Source of the DNA: Sphingomonadaceae bacterium
GTDB taxonomy: Bacteria > Pseudomonadota > Alphaproteobacteria > Sphingomonadales > Sphingomonadaceae
Direction of reading: 5' to 3'
DNA length: 10,136 nt
Assembly: GCA_020446665.1 (NCBI GenBank)
Contig: JAGREF010000012.1
Coordinates: 1 to 10,136 of the forward strand
In this document: positions 5,118-10,136 of the stretch, one piece after another
Numbering within the stretch: the stretch's first letter is position 1
Layout of the letters: every line of letters begins with the position of its first letter
Program-made: the position numbers and the translations under genes
Notes under the pieces: model-generated
What the model saw: only the letters and a program-made list of their open reading frames with translations
The model's database searches: none
Told to the model about the DNA's origin: nothing

Positions 5118-5210
5118 TCCTCCCCGTTGGTGCGCAGCACGAATGGGGGAACCGCAGGTGTTCCTCAGGAACAGCGGGACGGCGAGGCCGCAGGCCTCGG
5201 GGTGGAGGGG
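5118..5210 (+). repeat. Two-hairpin palindromic element, copy D (diverged)
   Basis: It starts TCCTCCCC and ends GGTGGAGGGG, as in copies A and B. It contains the hairpins TGTTCC / TCA / GGAACA (5159-5173) and CGAGGCC / GCA / GGCCTCG (5183-5199); the latter has the same GCA loop as copy B. The first hairpin region is longer and altered. Confidence 0.5.
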
Positions 5211-5233
5211 GGTTTGGCGCTAAGCCCGCTCAG

Positions 5234-5250
5234 CCTGAGCCTGTCGAAGG
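5234..5250 (+). repeat. Dispersed element, 17-bp partial copy 3
   Basis: CCTGAGCCTGTCGAAGG, identical to 1021-1037 and to the inverse of part of 3240-3262. It lies between two palindromic elements, again in repeat-rich intergenic DNA. Confidence 0.7.
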
Positions 5251-5260
5251 CCAGGTTCCA

Positions 5261-5329
5261 TACCCCTCCGTCACGCAGCTACGCTGCGCGCCACCTCCCC
5301 ATTTGGCCTTGCAGGCAAAACGGGGAGGA
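5261..5329 (-). repeat. Two-hairpin palindromic element, copy C (reverse orientation)
   Basis: On the minus strand it begins TCCTCCCC and ends GGAGGGGTA like copies A and B. Its hairpins are CGCAGC / TAC / GCTGCG (5274-5288) and a CCTCCCC...GGGGAGG stem (5294-5300 with 5322-5328) around a longer loop that itself can fold (GCC...GGC). Confidence 0.55.
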
Positions 5330-5338
5330 GCTTCCTCC
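5324..5338 (-). terminator. Possible terminator of the metallopeptidase gene
   Basis: GGAGGA / GCT / TCCTCC is a perfect 6-bp stem about 87 bases beyond the metallopeptidase stop. On the minus strand it is followed by CCGTTTT, a weak U-tract. It overlaps a palindromic repeat, so it may not be a dedicated terminator. Confidence 0.3.
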
Positions 5339-5340
5339 TT

Positions 5341-5392
5341 CACACCATCCACACCATCCACACCATCCACACCATCCACACCATCCACACCA
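5341..5392. repeat. 9-bp tandem repeat, 5.8 units of CACACCATC
   Basis: Five perfect units (5341-5385) plus seven bases of a sixth, then the sequence diverges at AGCAGCGGC. There is no sequence variation between units, which points to recent slippage. It lies downstream of both flanking genes, in non-coding DNA. Confidence 0.9.
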
Positions 5393-5424
5393 GCAGCGGC
5401 AGAACGCTTGTCGTGCCGGCCTCG

Positions 5425-6306
5425 CTACCGCCGCAAATCGGCAAAGGTGTCGCACTTGTCCTCGTCCGCGGTCTCCATGCCGATGCGCAGCCAGCGCATG
5501 CGTTCGGCGCTGGAGCCATGGGTGAAGCCTTCCGGGTTCACGCGCTGGCCGGAATTGCGCTGCAGCGTGTCGTCGCCAATGGCGCTGGCGGCGTTCATGC
5601 CTTCCTCGAAGTCGCCCGGCTCGATGAGGTTGCGGTTGCGCCCGGCCCAGACGCCGGCGTAGCAATCGGCCTGCAGCTCCATGCGGACCTGCAACTGGTT
5701 GGCGGCGCGCGGGTTCTGCTGTTGGGCGCTGCGAACCTGGCTGGCGAGGCCGAGCATGTTCTGGATATGGTGGCCATATTCATGGGCCATCACGTAATAG
5801 CGGGCAAAGTCCCCCCGCACGCCCAGCTGGCGGGCCATCTGGTCGTAAAAGGCCGTGTCGATATAGATGCCCATATCGGCCGGGCAGTAGAACGGGCCAG
5901 CCGCGCTGGAGGCAGAGCCGCAACCCCGCGTTTTCACCCCGCCCGAATAGAAAGCGAGCTCGGGCTGCTCATACTGGATCCGCGCCTCGGCAAAGAGCGG
6001 CTCCCATGTGTCATTGAGCGAAGTGAGCGCGTTGCAGGCTTCGGTGGCATAGGCGTTTTGCGTGCAGAGCTGCTCCCTGCTCATCCTGCCGGGCATTTGC
6101 TGCTGCTGCGTCGGCGCGCCCTGCATGCCTTCCATCTGGCCCAGCATGTCCGCCGGGTCCGCGCCAAAGACCAGCACTGCGATCAGCACCAGCACGATGC
6201 CGCCGCAGCCGACCTTGCCCCCGCCTCCGCCGGGGAAGCCTCCTCCGCCGCCGCCATTGCCCTGGCGCACACGGATGCGCGATGTATCGAACCGGTTGAG
6301 CCGCAT
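5425..6306 (-). CDS. YpfJ-type neutral zinc metallopeptidase
   Basis: A 293-residue membrane-anchored protein of the putative neutral zinc metallopeptidase family (E. coli YpfJ). In order: a short basic N-terminus (MRLNRFDTSRIRVRQ), a Gly-rich linker (17-30), one membrane segment about 34-48 (CGGIVLVLIAVLVFGAD), a Gln/Met-rich region, then the catalytic domain. That domain has PFYCPADMGIYIDTAFY (138-154), the HEYGH zinc motif (H175, E176, H179) and MELQADCYAG, where E210 is the likely third zinc ligand. The C-terminal GFTHGSSAERMRW (260-272) is typical of the family. The start ATG 6306 is backed by GAGGAG 10 bases upstream; longer ORFs extend into the divergent gene and are not credible. The physiological substrate is unknown. 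It is divergent from bdhA across a spacer of about 127 bases and convergent with the CxxC protein gene. Confidence 0.9.
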   Translation of the reverse strand: MRLNRFDTSRIRVRQGNGGGGGGFPGGGGGKVGCGGIVLVLIAVLVFGADPADMLGQMEGMQGAPTQQQQMPGRMSREQLCTQNAYATEACNALTSLNDTWEPLFAEARIQYEQPELAFYSGGVKTRGCGSASSAAGPFYCPADMGIYIDTAFYDQMARQLGVRGDFARYYVMAHEYGHHIQNMLGLASQVRSAQQQNPRAANQLQVRMELQADCYAGVWAGRNRNLIEPGDFEEGMNAASAIGDDTLQRNSGQRVNPEGFTHGSSAERMRWLRIGMETADEDKCDTFADLRR

Positions 6307-6433
6307 GGGGCAAGAACTCCTCTCAATTGCCACACCGGGCAGGAAAGTGCGCAGGATGCCAGCGAAAGCCTTGCGGGCCAAGCCCACTCTCGCCATCTTC
6401 CTGTCAACACACGTTTTTGGAGTCTCTGTTCGC
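6307..6433. promoter_or_regulatory. Divergent promoter region, metallopeptidase / bdhA
   Basis: This 127-base spacer separates two genes read outward, so both promoters should be here. A TTGACA hexamer is present on the minus strand (6407-6402), but no convincing -10 follows at the usual distance. Ribosome sites are GAGGAG for the metallopeptidase and TGGAG (about 6419-6423) for bdhA. Confidence 0.4.
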
Positions 6434-7189
6434 ATGTTCCTTTCCGGCAAGCGCGCCCTCGTAACCGGCTCAACCTCAGGCATTGGCCTCGCCATTGCCC
6501 GCGCCCTGAAGGGGGAGGGCGCGGAAGTGATCCTGAACGGCTTTGGCGATGCGGATGAGATTGCGAGCCTGTGCACCGAATTGGACGCGATGCACATCGG
6601 AGCTGACCTGACTCGCCGCGAGGGATGCGAGGAGTTGATGGAAGCAGCCGGGCCGGTGGACATCCTCGTCAACAATGCCGGAATGCAGCATGTCGCCCCG
6701 ATTGAGGACTTTCCGCCGGACAAGTGGGACGCGATCATCGCGCTCAACCTGAGCAGCGCCTTCCATACGGCGCGGATGGCAGTGCCGCATATGAAGGGGC
6801 AGGGCTGGGGCCGGATCATCTGTACGGCCAGCGCGCATTCGCTGACGGCTTCGCCGTTCAAGGCAGCCTATGTCGCGGCCAAGCACGGGCTGACGGGGCT
6901 GGTGAAGACACTTGCGCTGGAACTGGCAGAAAGCGGCGTGACCGCCAATTGCATCAGTCCGGGCTATGTCTGGACTCCGCTGGTTGAAAACCAGATCCCC
7001 GATACGATGGCCGCGCGCAATATGAGCCGCGAGGATGTAATCAAGGAAGTGATCCTTGAGCGCCAGCCGACCAAGCGTTTCAGCCAGCCGGAAGAGATTG
7101 GCGCAATGGCGCTGTTCCTGTGCAGCGAAGCGGCGCAGAATGTGACAGGCGCCAATTTCTCGATGGACGGAGGATGGACAGCGCAATAG
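6434..7189 (+). CDS. bdhA: D-3-hydroxybutyrate dehydrogenase
   Basis: A 251-residue short-chain dehydrogenase that interconverts D-3-hydroxybutyrate and acetoacetate with NAD(H), used to reclaim carbon from polyhydroxybutyrate or ketone bodies in the cytoplasm. The cofactor motif TGSTSGIG spans residues 11-18, followed by the NGFGDADEI segment (35-43), typical of this enzyme, and NNAG at 80-83. The catalytic triad is S133 (in TASAHS), Y146 and K150 (YVAAK). The segments ASPFKAAYVAAKHG, SPGYVWTPLVENQI and the C-terminal DGGWTAQ separate hydroxybutyrate dehydrogenase from generic SDRs. The start ATG 6434 fits the usual N-terminus (FLSGKRALVTG); the long upstream ORF is antisense to the metallopeptidase. 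The M28 lipoprotein gene begins 29 bases downstream on the same strand, so the two are probably co-transcribed. Confidence 0.93.
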   Translation: MFLSGKRALVTGSTSGIGLAIARALKGEGAEVILNGFGDADEIASLCTELDAMHIGADLTRREGCEELMEAAGPVDILVNNAGMQHVAPIEDFPPDKWDAIIALNLSSAFHTARMAVPHMKGQGWGRIICTASAHSLTASPFKAAYVAAKHGLTGLVKTLALELAESGVTANCISPGYVWTPLVENQIPDTMAARNMSREDVIKEVILERQPTKRFSQPEEIGAMALFLCSEAAQNVTGANFSMDGGWTAQ

Positions 7190-7218
7190 GTGCCTGATGA
7201 AGCGGGAATGAGGATAGC

Positions 7219-10136
<2,918 letters not shown>

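Larger units (their letters stand above)
5115..5424. other. Gene-free repeat stretch between convergent genes
   Basis: About 310 bases between two convergent genes contain no supported gene. They hold two diverged two-hairpin elements in opposite orientations (5118-5210 and 5261-5329), a 17-base piece of the dispersed 23-bp element (5234-5250), a GGAGGA / GCT / TCCTCC hairpin (5324-5338) and a 9-bp tandem array (5341-5392). ORFs reading through the array (TPS or HHP repeats) are artefacts of the period of nine. Confidence 0.7.

Noticed and set aside
5341..5392. CRISPR array
   Set aside because: The unit is only nine bases with no spacers, and no cas genes are present.
5066..5665. ORFs translating the tandem array (TPS, HHP or CGW repeats)
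   Set aside because: The period of nine bases leaves every frame open; the repeats lie between two convergent genes and have no start signals.
5413..6558. 381-codon plus-strand ORF antisense to the metallopeptidase gene
   Set aside because: The minus-strand frame contains the HEYGH metalloprotease with all conserved segments, so the plus-strand frame is a shadow.

Overview
The window looks like chromosomal DNA of a GC-rich alphaproteobacterium, most likely Sphingomonadales (Erythrobacteraceae/Sphingomonadaceae-like). The basis is high-GC coding with GC-rich third positions, the style of the UvrA, GuaB and BdhA proteins, and several families of short GC-rich palindromic repeats between genes that I associate with that order. 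The assignment is inference; no rRNA or other decisive marker is present.

Layout: (1) 1-266 is the 3' end of uvrA. It is followed with a 4-base overlap by a nucleotidyltransferase-fold protein (263-814), which overlaps a 64-residue basic protein (786-980). (2) 981-1316 holds no gene but several palindromic repeats. (3) 1317-2864 (minus strand) is an anti-phage dCTP deaminase (DcdV/AvcD family). It is clearly poorer in GC than its surroundings. Divergent from it is a 57-codon ORF with a near-perfect ribosome binding site (2975-3148). (4) 3149-3513 is again repeat-rich. (5) 3514-3918 (minus) encodes a small stand-alone GIY-YIG domain protein. (6) 4143-5114 (plus) encodes an unrecognised protein with an HTH-like N-terminus and CxxC clusters, preceded by a hairpin-rich stretch. 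(7) 5115-5424 contains more palindromic repeats and a 9-bp tandem array. (8) From 5425 the content is ordinary core metabolism: a YpfJ-type zinc metallopeptidase (minus), then on the plus strand D-3-hydroxybutyrate dehydrogenase, an M28 lipoprotein peptidase and the start of guaB, which runs off the right edge.

The segment from about 263 to 5424 reads as an accessory zone between core genes. Its clearest functional element is the nucleotide-depletion defence gene. In characterised AvcID systems the deaminase is held inactive by a small RNA (AvcI) encoded next to it. The 2865-3148 interval is therefore the place to look for the regulator, and the small divergent ORF there is the least explained object in the window. 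The surrounding dispersed repeats include an exact 23-bp inverted pair and a 13-bp inverted pair placed either side of the deaminase locus. Elsewhere they appear as a two-hairpin family, one copy of which carries the 23-bp element between its hairpins.
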